Below are positions 35,711 to 43,765 of a stretch of 64,000 nt of DNA, piece after piece. The position numbers and the translations under genes were made by a program. The DNA lies in the NCBI GenBank assembly GCA_964481145.1, contig CAYZTA010000010.1:62001-126000 (forward strand). Direction: 5' to 3'. The first letter of the stretch is position 1; every line of letters begins with the position of its first letter. The stretch is from Sandaracinus sp964481145 (GTDB lineage: Bacteria > Myxococcota_A > Polyangia > Polyangiales > Sandaracinaceae). Below the pieces are notes generated by a model, which was given only the letters and a program-made list of their open reading frames with translations, did not search any database and had not been told where the DNA came from.

Positions 35711-36940
35711 TCATTCGAGGGGATGGGTGTTGGCGGGCAGCTGAGGTCGCGCTCGGATTCGCAAGATGACCTCGGTGCCAGTCAGTCCATCCGCCAGGTT
35801 TTCTTCGGGTGGGCTCCGCACGGTGATTTCGCCACCCATGGCTTCGGCGACTCGACGCGCGAAAGCGAGCCCGAGTCCGACTCCACCATGTTGCCGCGTG
35901 ACCGATCCGTCCACCTGATAAAAGGGAAGCATGATCTTCGCGAGCCGATCCGGCGGCACCCCAGGCCCGCTGTCGGCCACCACGAACTCGTATGCGAAAT
36001 CGCCATTGGTCTCGAGACGTCGAATGGTGATGGCGACCACTCCACCAAGCGGCGTGAACTTCAGTGCGTTGTCGAGGAGATGCGCCATGGCACGACGCAA
36101 TTTGTCGGGATCCCCCGTCGCTGGCATCGACCCGTGCACTCGTGATTCATGCAGCTGAATGCGCCGATCCACGAATCGCGCCCGACTCTCATCCATCGCG
36201 CGCTTGGCGATCTTCGAAAAATCGTAGTCCCGCGAATAAAAATGGAGACGCCCCGTTTCGAGCGAGCTCACGTCGAGCAACGTATCGATGAGGGCACGCA
36301 ATCGTGATGTCGCGGCATCGACCGAGATGAGCGCTTTGCGCTGAAGAGGAGTCACAGGCCCGAGATCTTCATCGAGGAGGAGCTTCAAGTATCCGATCAC
36401 CGGTGTCATCGGTGTGGCCAACTCGTGCGAGAGATTTCTCAGGAACTCACGTCGGAGCCGCATCATCTCCTCGAGCTGCTGATTGGCATCGGAGAGCGCG
36501 ACGAGTTTTTCCTCGAGCCGTTCGACGATGCGCTGCGATTGCTCGCGAAGGCGCACTTCGCCGCTGTCGTCGTTGCGCTCGCGATGCCCTCGGAGGAACT
36601 TCTCTATCTGGCGAGGAAATTTACGTGCATCGATCGGCTTTTCCAAAAAGCCGTCACATCCAACCGCCAAGCTCATTTCACGATCACCCTCGGCGGTGAT
36701 CGCGACGATCGGAACACCAGAGAGACGAGCAATGCCACGAAGTCTCAGCGTGACTTCATAGCCATCCAACCCGGGGATATTGATATCGACGAGGACGAGA
36801 TCCGGACAGACTTCCCCTGCGAGTCGAATCCCCTCGAGCCCCGTCTCGGCATCGATGATTTCGTGCCCGGTCGCCGCAAGGAGCTTTCGAACGAGAAGTC
36901 GATTTCTCGAATCGTCCTCGATATGGAGGATACACGCCAC
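35711..36940 (-). CDS. Hybrid receiver-histidine kinase (REC at the N terminus)
   Basis: 409 aa, cytoplasmic. Residues 1-120 are a receiver domain with phospho-acceptor Asp in LVLVDINIPGLDGYEVTL (about 52) and the Lys in FLEKPIDAR. A coiled linker leads to a HisKA domain (REFLRNLSHELATPMTPVIG, His near 174), then a HATPase domain (LRRAMAHLLDNALKFTPLGG, DSGPGVPPDRLAKIMLPFYQ, HGGVGLGLAFARR). There is no membrane sensor, so it probably acts downstream of another kinase. The next gene is the cysteine desulfurase, a curious neighbour. Confidence 0.92.
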   Translation of the reverse strand: MACILHIEDDSRNRLLVRKLLAATGHEIIDAETGLEGIRLAGEVCPDLVLVDINIPGLDGYEVTLRLRGIARLSGVPIVAITAEGDREMSLAVGCDGFLEKPIDARKFPRQIEKFLRGHRERNDDSGEVRLREQSQRIVERLEEKLVALSDANQQLEEMMRLRREFLRNLSHELATPMTPVIGYLKLLLDEDLGPVTPLQRKALISVDAATSRLRALIDTLLDVSSLETGRLHFYSRDYDFSKIAKRAMDESRARFVDRRIQLHESRVHGSMPATGDPDKLRRAMAHLLDNALKFTPLGGVVAITIRRLETNGDFAYEFVVADSGPGVPPDRLAKIMLPFYQVDGSVTRQHGGVGLGLAFARRVAEAMGGEITVRSPPEENLADGLTGTEVILRIRARPQLPANTHPLE

Positions 36941-36992
36941 GTGTGGGAGCGTACCTCAACATGGAGGCTCGAGCCTGCAATTCAGATTTTTC

Positions 36993-38087
36993 TCAATGGA
37001 GTGCGTAACGGGGATCATCGGGCTTGAGCGCGAGCACGACTTGGATGTCGCCCCATCGTTCAGAGACCGACCGCGCGCTCACCCCATACCGCCGGGCCAC
37101 CGACGCACGGCTCACTCCATCGAGACCGTGAAGACGAGCGATGGCGTACTCGATCGCCGCAGCACAAACATCAGGTTTCGGCGCACGAAATGTGCGCTCT
37201 TCTCGACCCCGTGTCGCCCGGTAATCGATCCAAAGCCGCCGCGCACGGGCAAAATGCTCTGGCGTAAAGCCACCTTCACGCATCACACGCTCGAGAAGCT
37301 CGAGCACCGGCTCTTGCGCATCGCTCGGCTGAAGCGCGTGTACGGCCCGCTTCGATCGCTTGGCCGCCCTGGTCCGTCCATTCGTCTCCGCAGGTTCCGT
37401 ACTCCCGGACGAAGCGAGTTCTCCTGTCGACGACAGCGTTCGTGAGCGCCCCTCTGTTCCATTTTTCCGGGGGTCGCCCCCATCTTTGGGAGCACCACAT
37501 TCAATCCATGCCAAAAGCTGTTTGTGATCCCGATTCCGGGGCGCGGCATCACACGCAGTGCGTGCGAGCACGCGGGCATCTTCGAGCCTGCCCAACCGAG
37601 CCAAACAATGCGCAAGTGATGCGGTGATCTCGTGTTCGACCGGTTGCGCAGCGCGATGCGCGTATTCCAAATACCGCACCGCTTGCGCCGGCTCATCGAG
37701 GGCGACATCGAGCAGATGCCCAAGGTTGTGGTGATACCACGGATTTTTCTGGGCAAGGGCGATGGCGCGCCGGTAGGACGACACGGCCGAGCGAAAGTTC
37801 TCGAGCAGCGCGTGAGAGAGCCCCATGAGCGCGTGCACCACATCATCTTCCGGATGCACACCCACCACTTTGCGCAAGTGAAGGAGCGCGCGCCAGGGAT
37901 GATCTTCGAGCCGATATTCGGCCAGATGTCGATGCGCGAAGACACTCGCTTCACTGCCGTCCGTGGCAAGGCTGACGAGGCGCTCGAGCAGTGGTTCAAC
38001 GGTGCGACGCCCATGCGCTTCGGCGATCGCGCGTTCCGCCTGCTTGCGCAGGCGCTCGACAGCGCTTTCTTCCGTTCTCGCACTCAT
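36993..38087 (-). CDS. TPR protein with a C-terminal helix-turn-helix-like domain
   Basis: 364 aa. TPR-like helices run from about 30 to 200 (HRHLAEYRLEDHPWRALLHL, NPWYHHNLGHLLDVALDEPA). A charged, low-complexity linker (about 205-255) follows. The last 100 residues (CAAAIEYAIARLHGLDGVSR, then SVARRYGVSARSVSERWGDI) look like a helix-turn-helix. It may couple protein contacts to DNA binding. The family is not recognised. It lies 52 bases from the hybrid kinase gene downstream, which suggests a signalling link. Confidence 0.72.
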   Translation of the reverse strand: MSARTEESAVERLRKQAERAIAEAHGRRTVEPLLERLVSLATDGSEASVFAHRHLAEYRLEDHPWRALLHLRKVVGVHPEDDVVHALMGLSHALLENFRSAVSSYRRAIALAQKNPWYHHNLGHLLDVALDEPAQAVRYLEYAHRAAQPVEHEITASLAHCLARLGRLEDARVLARTACDAAPRNRDHKQLLAWIECGAPKDGGDPRKNGTEGRSRTLSSTGELASSGSTEPAETNGRTRAAKRSKRAVHALQPSDAQEPVLELLERVMREGGFTPEHFARARRLWIDYRATRGREERTFRAPKPDVCAAAIEYAIARLHGLDGVSRASVARRYGVSARSVSERWGDIQVVLALKPDDPRYALH

Positions 38088-38143
38088 GACTCATGAGCCT
38101 ATAGACCGACGCCCATGGCAGAGCAAGGGTGCACGTGTTCGCT

Positions 38144-38860
38144 TCAACGCTTGCGGGCGATGGCGACCAGAAACCCACCGAAGATGCTCAACGGCGAGCG
38201 GCTCGCGCGTGCTTCTGCGCGGGCGAGCCGTGTGCCGAGACCTGGCACCGAGTGAACGAATGCGGCGGGTGTGAACACGCGGATGCCGCGCAAATCCATG
38301 AGAGATACGGTGGGCGGCAACATTCGGCGAATCGCGACTGGGGAATCCCAACGGGTGGATACATCCGCCTCCGTGTGCTCACGTCCAATCCGACGTGCCC
38401 CTGCGATCCGACGCGCGAGATAGCGGAGACTCCATGGATTATAGAACTCGAGAAGCATGATCCCGCCCGGCTTCGTCACCCGTGCGATTTCGGCGAGCGC
38501 CGCTTCGATCCCTGGCACGTGCGCAAGGACCTTGAAGCTATAGACCACATCGAACACGTCATCGGCGAAGGGCAACGCCGTCGCGCTCCCTCGAACGACC
38601 GAGAGACCTCTCGAATGCGCTTTCTCGATCATTCCACGGGAGAGATCCACGCCCACGGCATGCCCCGCGATGTCGGCGACCTTCGAGAGCACGAGCCCCG
38701 TCCCACAACCGACCTCGAGCACACGAGCACCCTGCGCATGTTCGATCACGAGCTCGGCCTCGAGTCGATCGATGAGCGCATGATACCCCTGGTCGCGGCC
38801 ATGATCGTAATGGGTACTGAAGTCGTCGTAGTAGCGCTGGTTGCGCGTGTCATCGCTCAT
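38144..38860 (-). CDS. Class I SAM-dependent methyltransferase
   Basis: 238 aa. The SAM-binding motif I is GARVLEVGCGTGLVLSKVAD, motif post-I AVGVDLSRGMIEKA, and the later motif DDVFDVVYSFKVLAHVPGIE fits the UbiE/methyltransferase-11 group. The substrate is not predictable. It overlaps the GT4 glycosyltransferase upstream (ATGA), so it may modify the same sugar or lipid. It is probably cytoplasmic. Confidence 0.85.
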   Translation of the reverse strand: MSDDTRNQRYYDDFSTHYDHGRDQGYHALIDRLEAELVIEHAQGARVLEVGCGTGLVLSKVADIAGHAVGVDLSRGMIEKAHSRGLSVVRGSATALPFADDVFDVVYSFKVLAHVPGIEAALAEIARVTKPGGIMLLEFYNPWSLRYLARRIAGARRIGREHTEADVSTRWDSPVAIRRMLPPTVSLMDLRGIRVFTPAAFVHSVPGLGTRLARAEARASRSPLSIFGGFLVAIARKR

Positions 38861-39945
38861 GTGAGTAGCTCGTCGTAAAGGGCTTCGTAGCGCGCTGCCA
38901 TACGCGATGGCTCGTGATTGGCAATCGCCGCCGCGCGCGCGCGCTCGCCGATGGCGCGCCGCACGATGGTGTCATCGAGAAGAGAGCGAAGTGTGGCCGC
39001 AAGCGCATCGGTCTCGGTCTCGATGGCGATGGCAGCGCCCCCCTCCGCGAGTTCTTCCGCCGAACCATCGCGCGCCACGATGACAGGCCGGGCTTGCCAC
39101 ATGGCCTCGATGAGAACCAAGGGAAGGTCGACCTTGGCACCGAGATCACGTGACGGCAGCACCACGACGTCGGACGCGCCCAGAAGAGAAAGGATCCGTG
39201 GTGTTTCGCCGATCCAACGAACACGAGCGGCAATGCCCATGGCCGCGGCGAGCGCCTTCAAGCGTGGCTCGGCGTCGTTCGCTCGTGATGTTTTGTTGCG
39301 ATACGCCAACGCGAGCACCGCATCGGGCACTTGCGCGAGCGCGTGGATCGCGAGCTCTGCGCCACGCTCGAGGTCTCCCGGAAACGTGATGAGCGCTTCC
39401 GTGTTCGGGAGATTGAAATGTGCGCGGGTCTCGGCGCGCTCCAGCTCCGTGGGCACCTCGAGCGGTGCGACAGCAGGTGGGATTCGTACGACGCCATGAA
39501 CACCCGCCTCGAGAAGACAGCGTTCCGTTGCCCGCGAGAGCACGACTGTGCGATCGGCGAAGTGGAGCGAACGAAGCGCTCCATCCCGTCGGGGCGCGCT
39601 CGAGACGGTGTGCACCGTGGGGCGCGGTCGGACGCGTCGGATGGCGCGCGCGGCCCACGACGTCCGTGGGTTGGGTTGGAAGAAGAAATGCGCGAGATCT
39701 CCACGTCCCAACGCCAAACGAGCCAATGCCTTCGACGCCTCACGAAGCGAGAGCGCGTGAGCGTTCGCGCGCTCACCGAAAATTTTCTCGACGCGCACTC
39801 CCGCAGGCTCGAAACGAGAGCTTTTCGTGGCCAATACGATCGGCGTATGCCTCTGGATAGAGCACACCAAATCACGGACGAGAGTTTTGCTTCCGTCGTT
39901 CCACGGAGGCTCGATCGGCTTTGAAACAAAAAGGATTTCTGCCAC
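38857..39945 (-). CDS. GT4-type glycosyltransferase
   Basis: 362 aa with a GT-B fold. The N terminus (ILFVSKPIEPPWNDGSKTLV) has the glycine/proline-rich start of GT4 enzymes. The C-terminal donor site has LLGASDVVVLPSRDLGAKVD and LVLIEAMWQARPVIVARDGS, with the family's E-x7-E-like spacing (EAMWQARPV to GSAEELAEGG). The donor and acceptor are unknown. It overlaps the methyltransferase gene by four bases and is probably part of a glycoconjugate pathway. Confidence 0.85.
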   Translation of the reverse strand: MAEILFVSKPIEPPWNDGSKTLVRDLVCSIQRHTPIVLATKSSRFEPAGVRVEKIFGERANAHALSLREASKALARLALGRGDLAHFFFQPNPRTSWAARAIRRVRPRPTVHTVSSAPRRDGALRSLHFADRTVVLSRATERCLLEAGVHGVVRIPPAVAPLEVPTELERAETRAHFNLPNTEALITFPGDLERGAELAIHALAQVPDAVLALAYRNKTSRANDAEPRLKALAAAMGIAARVRWIGETPRILSLLGASDVVVLPSRDLGAKVDLPLVLIEAMWQARPVIVARDGSAEELAEGGAAIAIETETDALAATLRSLLDDTIVRRAIGERARAAAIANHEPSRMAARYEALYDELLT

Positions 39946-40024
39946 TTTTCTTGCTATCGTCGGGGAAGCGCGCCCGCCAAATCGATACGTTGACCTAGGC
40001 TCGCACCTGCTTTAGAGGTCAAGC

Positions 40025-40552
40025 GTGGTCTATCACGGCGACGACGAAGAAGACGATGCCCTCGACGACGAGCACGAAGACGAAAGCTCCGAAGGGGCCG
40101 ATGTCGGTGGTCCACGTGAGAGCCGTCGCAAACGGCTCGAGCGGATCTTGCCGGAAATCTTGAAGCGCGCGATCGAAAAGGGTCTCGAGACGGGCATCGG
40201 CACACTCACCAATAGCCGTGAAGCGCTTCAAGGCGTGGTCGGCAAAGTCGAGCTCCCCAAAGAGCTCGCGGGGTATGTCCTCTCGCAAGTCGACGAGACC
40301 AAGAACGCCATGGTGCGTGTCGTCGCGCGCGAAGTGCGCGAGTTCCTCGAAGCCGCGGATTTGGCCAAAGAGCTTCAGCGCGCGCTCACGAGCCTCTCGT
40401 TCGAGATTCGCACCGAAATCCGATTCATCCCGAACGATGCAGGTGGGGTGACACCGAGTGTCAAAGCGAAGGTCGGCCCCACGATCCGCCCCGCTCCTTC
40501 ACGACGCGGCTCGAGGCGTCCTTCCTCCGAAGAAGAGGAAAACGAGAGCTGA
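40025..40552 (+). CDS. Conserved-looking acidic protein of unknown function, 175 aa
   Basis: The N terminus is very acidic (DDEEDDALDDEHEDESSEGA). The middle (residues 40-130) is helical (LERILPEILKRAIEKGLETG, ELAKELQRALTSLSFEIRTE). The basic, proline-rich end reads APSRRGSRRPSS. The start is GTG at 40025. There is no signal or membrane segment. An inverted repeat TTGACCT/AGGTCAA sits just upstream (39990-40022). I do not recognise the family. Confidence 0.65.
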   Translation: MVYHGDDEEDDALDDEHEDESSEGADVGGPRESRRKRLERILPEILKRAIEKGLETGIGTLTNSREALQGVVGKVELPKELAGYVLSQVDETKNAMVRVVAREVREFLEAADLAKELQRALTSLSFEIRTEIRFIPNDAGGVTPSVKAKVGPTIRPAPSRRGSRRPSSEEEENES

Positions 40553-40553
40553 C

Positions 40554-40580
40554 TGACCAGGATCAAGGCGACTCTGGTCA
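40554..40580. terminator. Bidirectional hairpin between convergent genes
   Basis: TGACCAG and CTGGTCA flank a 13-nt loop. The stem starts one base after the stop of the 175-aa gene and covers the stop of the cyclophilin gene. It fits a shared terminator, without a clear T tract. Confidence 0.5.
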
Positions 40581-41573
40581 AGGCATTTGCTGGTTGCGCA
40601 GCTGCTCTTCCGCCGCCTGTCTTCTTCGCCGCATCCCTTCGAGAGATCGGAGCTCACTCGGACCAGGACTCGCGCCGCGCGGAACCTCGGGCTCTCCCTC
40701 GGGCAGCCGTGGTGTCGTCATGCGCGCAGAAGCAGCCCCGCCTTCGACCCGCTGAATGATCACGCGCGAAATTCGCACGGGCGTGAGCGGATGGTTGTCG
40801 GGCGCGCCCGACTGAGGGACACGCGCGATCTCCGCCGGAATATGATCGGGGCGGCACTGCCCGAAGATGGTTGCTGTTCCATCGAGCTGAGGTGTCGGAC
40901 CATCGGTGATGTAGAACTGCGCCCCCGCAGTGTTGGGACCGCTCGTCGTCGCCATGGCGAGGCGCCCTGCACGATCATGGGAGAGCGTCTCGTGAGGTTC
41001 GTACGGAAGCGTGTAGCCGACTGTCCCGCTTCCATCACCGAGATAATCGCCACCTTGAATCATGTAATCGGGAATGACGCGGTGGAACGTCGTGCTTCGA
41101 TAATAAGGCTCTCGACTCCACATCCCCGCCCGCGCGTTCCACCATGGTCGTCGACCCCGCGTGAGGCCAATGAAATTGGCGACGGTGCGAGGCGCACGAT
41201 CGGCATAGAGATCACAAAACATCGTCCCGAGATCGGTCGTGATCTCCGCCACCAGTTGACCATCGATCGGCATTCCGACCACAGCCTCTTCGAGCGTGAA
41301 ATCGCCGGCTTCCGGATCGGGCTCATTCGGCTCGCGGATCAACCGTTCCGCCTGCTTGCTCGCCGCACGCGCACCCGCGGGCGGACGCCCTGCGAACACA
41401 ATCTGCTCTCCATCGGACGTAACGCCCGTGGTCGACACGGGCGGCGAGCTTCTGAGCGAGCTCTGCTCGACCGATTCTCCGCTGGCTCTCTCCCCTTCGA
41501 CGCCTTCACATTCACATCCATTGAGGAGCAAAAGCACCCACACGCATATTGCGATCGATTGGGTCGTGCGCAT
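40578..41573 (-). CDS. Cyclophilin-type peptidyl-prolyl isomerase, lipoprotein
   Basis: 331 aa. A lipoprotein signal (MRTTQSIAICVWVLLLLNGC) puts it at the envelope. The cyclophilin domain (about 110-265) includes VAEITTDLGTMFCDLYADRA, the STTFHRVIPDYMIQGGDYLG catalytic Arg segment and GAQFYITDGPTPQLDGTATI. The tail is charged (MRRRRQAAEEQLRNQQ). The ATG at 41573 shares its A with the stop of the DUF192 gene (TGATG), so translation is coupled. An alternative start lies 12 bases upstream. Confidence 0.88.
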   Translation of the reverse strand: MRTTQSIAICVWVLLLLNGCECEGVEGERASGESVEQSSLRSSPPVSTTGVTSDGEQIVFAGRPPAGARAASKQAERLIREPNEPDPEAGDFTLEEAVVGMPIDGQLVAEITTDLGTMFCDLYADRAPRTVANFIGLTRGRRPWWNARAGMWSREPYYRSTTFHRVIPDYMIQGGDYLGDGSGTVGYTLPYEPHETLSHDRAGRLAMATTSGPNTAGAQFYITDGPTPQLDGTATIFGQCRPDHIPAEIARVPQSGAPDNHPLTPVRISRVIIQRVEGGAASARMTTPRLPEGEPEVPRGASPGPSELRSLEGMRRRRQAAEEQLRNQQMP

Positions 41574-42157
41574 CAGTCTTCCCACTCTTCTTCCTGGGGT
41601 CTCTCCGGAACATTTTCGAAACGAACCGTTGTGCCAGGCCCGATGCTGTGTTCTCGCGCAAATCCCGCGTTCACTTCGAGTACGAACTGCGAGATACCAT
41701 CCACCTGGCGTGCCTCGTCGGTTTCAGGTGTTGCATTCTCGACGACACCGAGCACGCGCATCTCGCTCGTAATGAAAATCATGTCGAGTGGCAGATACGT
41801 ATTTCGCATCCAAAACGTCTGATGACGAGCTCGCGGAAACAGAAAGAGCATGCCCGCGTCTCGATCGAGCTCACGGCGATACATGAGACCACGCTGAGTT
41901 TGCGCTGGCGTTCGCGCAACTTCGACCCGCACGGTGACCTGTTCACGTCCGGGTGGCTCGAGCACGACCCAAGGTGCCGTCGCACGCGGCGCCACGTGCT
42001 CGTCTTCCGTCGTCGTTCGATGAGAAGCCACCGCTGAATGTCGAGTCATCTCTCGAGACGATTCTCTCGCGTGCTCACCCCCTGAACAGCCGAATGCAAA
42101 GGTGACACTCGAGAGCGCGCAGACAACCACGACCTTCTTGGCAATCGCCACGAACAT
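41573..42157 (-). CDS. DUF192 family lipoprotein
   Basis: 194 aa. The lipoprotein signal (VVVVCALSSVTFAFGCSGG) has Cys at 24. The DUF192 domain runs from about 75 with RTPAQTQRGLMYRRELDRDA, GMLFLFPRARHQTFWMRNTY and LPLDMIFITSEMRVLGVVEN, the full family signature. The fold is known but the role is not; it acts in the envelope. It is coupled to the cyclophilin lipoprotein downstream and is divergent from tetR-type 42245. Confidence 0.9.
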   Translation of the reverse strand: MFVAIAKKVVVVCALSSVTFAFGCSGGEHARESSREMTRHSAVASHRTTTEDEHVAPRATAPWVVLEPPGREQVTVRVEVARTPAQTQRGLMYRRELDRDAGMLFLFPRARHQTFWMRNTYLPLDMIFITSEMRVLGVVENATPETDEARQVDGISQFVLEVNAGFAREHSIGPGTTVRFENVPERPQEEEWED

Positions 42158-42224
42158 TCGGCGCGCGTCCTACCACGGCCCTCCCACGCACGCTTCCACT
42201 TGACGACATTCCAGGGGCATGACA

Positions 42225-42240
42225 CGGAATGAACATTCCG
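42225..42240. promoter_or_regulatory. Operator for the TetR-type regulator, upstream copy
   Basis: CGGAATGAACATTCCG is an inverted repeat (CGGAATG/CATTCCG around AA). It ends four bases before the regulator's ATG. A second copy of its core (GAATGAACATTC) lies before the SDR gene. Both fit TetR-type binding. Confidence 0.65.
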
Positions 42241-42244
42241 CCCC

Positions 42245-42835
42245 ATGACTCGTTCTCTACGCGATCCACGCGCTGATTCCGGCAAGCGCGAAGCGATCTT
42301 GGAATCTGCGCTCGACTTGTTCGGTGAGCGTGGTTTTCATGGCACCGCAGTGCCGTTGGTGGCGGATCACGCAAAGGTGGGTGCGGGGACGATTTATCGA
42401 TATTTCGAGAGCAAAGAGCAGCTCGTCAATGCGCTCTATCGACGAGAAAAGCGCGCGATGCTCGACGCGCTTTTGAACGATTTCCCGTTCGATCGTTCTC
42501 CAAGGGAACAATTCCGCACGTTTTTTCTGAGGATGGCCACCTACGCGAACGTGAACCCGCGCGCTGTCCGGTTCCTCGAGCTGCATCATCACGCGCCTTA
42601 CTTGGATGAAGAGAGCCGTCATCTCGAGGGGCATGGCAACCAACTCTTCGAGGACACCATTCGTCAGGCCATCGAACGAGAGGCGATGAAAAATCTTCCG
42701 CCTCACCTGATTGTTTCGGTGATTTGGGGCGTTTTTCTTGGTTTGTTGCGATCTTGGACCGAAGGTCGACTCGAACTGGACGAGGCGACGCTCGAAGCCG
42801 CAGAGCAATGCTGTTGGGAGGCCATTCGTCGCTGA
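42245..42835 (+). CDS. TetR/AcrR family transcriptional regulator
   Basis: 196 aa. The N-terminal HTH reads SGKREAILESALDLFGERGF, HGTAVPLVADHAKVGAGTIY and RYFESKEQLVNALYRRE (family-typical). The C-terminal ligand-binding domain is helical (LPPHLIVSVIWGVFLGLLRS). It probably represses its own gene and the SDR gene, since both promoters carry the GAATGAACATTC dyad. The ligand is unknown. Confidence 0.93.
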   Translation: MTRSLRDPRADSGKREAILESALDLFGERGFHGTAVPLVADHAKVGAGTIYRYFESKEQLVNALYRREKRAMLDALLNDFPFDRSPREQFRTFFLRMATYANVNPRAVRFLELHHHAPYLDEESRHLEGHGNQLFEDTIRQAIEREAMKNLPPHLIVSVIWGVFLGLLRSWTEGRLELDEATLEAAEQCCWEAIRR

Positions 42836-42872
42836 CCAGGCGGAATGACTTCTATTTTTTTGCCATCAAACA

Positions 42873-42884
42873 GAATGAACATTC
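42873..42884. promoter_or_regulatory. Operator for the TetR-type regulator, copy before the SDR gene
   Basis: GAATGAACATTC repeats the core of the dyad at 42225-42240. It lies between the regulator's stop and the SDR ATG (42909), which has GAGGAGA upstream. Confidence 0.65.
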
Positions 42885-42908
42885 ATCCCATCCGAGGAGA
42901 AACGATTC

Positions 42909-43760
42909 ATGTCGAAGAAAGTCATCCTCATCACGGGCGCCACCACCGGAATCGGTCGGCACACGGCCATTCACCTCAAAACGGGTGGACACAAGGTGAT
43001 CGCCACGGGTCGAAACGAGAGCGCCTTGGCCGAGCTTCAGCAGAGCTTCGGGATCGACACCGCCGCACTCGATGTGACGTGCTCTGAGTCGATCGCAGCC
43101 GCGAAGCGAGAAGTGGATCGCATCACGGAGGGGCGCGGGATCGACGTGCTCGTCAACAACGCAGGCTACGGCCTCCTTGGGCCCGTGGAGATTTTATCGG
43201 AGGAGGACATTCGTCAACAGTTCGAAACCAATGTGTTCGGTCTCTTGGCTGTGACCCGTGCATTCATCCCGGAGATGCGGGCGCGTGGCGCGGGTCGCGT
43301 GATCAACGTCAGCAGCATCGGAGGTCGAATGGTCTTCCCGCTCGGCGGCGTGTATCACGCGACGAAATATGCGGTCGAAGCACTCAGCGACGCTTTACGA
43401 ATGGAGCTCCGACAGTTCGGTATCCGCGTTTCGGTGATCGAGCCGGGCTACATCAAGACCGAGTTCACGTCCACGACGATGAGTCTCGTGCGCAAATATG
43501 CGCAAGCCGAATCTCCTTACAGCCGTACGCTGACTGCCGCGGCCCACATGGACCCAACGACATTCGAGCAATTCGCCGTCGGCCCGCAGCCCGTGGCTCG
43601 AGCGATCGAACATGCCTCGGTCGCACGTTGGCCGCGCGCTCGTTACGTCGCCCCGTTCTACAACGCGCTCGGCCCCATCTTGATGGGCTTCTTGCCTCGA
43701 TGGCTGACCGACTGGGCATTTCGCAGGATGACGGGACTCCACCTGCCCGCGAACGTTTGA
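42909..43760 (+). CDS. Short-chain dehydrogenase/reductase
   Basis: 283 aa of the classical SDR type. The cofactor loop is VILITGATTGIGRHTAIHLK (TGxxxGIG). The NNAG motif is DVLVNNAGYGLLGPVEILSE. The catalytic Ser (VINVSSIGGRMVFPLGGVYH) is followed by YHATKYAVEALSDALRMELR with the YxxxK. The substrate is unknown. It follows the TetR regulator and shares an operator with it, so it is probably the regulated target. It is convergent with the CobA-HemD gene by five bases. Confidence 0.93.
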   Translation: MSKKVILITGATTGIGRHTAIHLKTGGHKVIATGRNESALAELQQSFGIDTAALDVTCSESIAAAKREVDRITEGRGIDVLVNNAGYGLLGPVEILSEEDIRQQFETNVFGLLAVTRAFIPEMRARGAGRVINVSSIGGRMVFPLGGVYHATKYAVEALSDALRMELRQFGIRVSVIEPGYIKTEFTSTTMSLVRKYAQAESPYSRTLTAAAHMDPTTFEQFAVGPQPVARAIEHASVARWPRARYVAPFYNALGPILMGFLPRWLTDWAFRRMTGLHLPANV

Positions 43761-43765
43761 TATCG

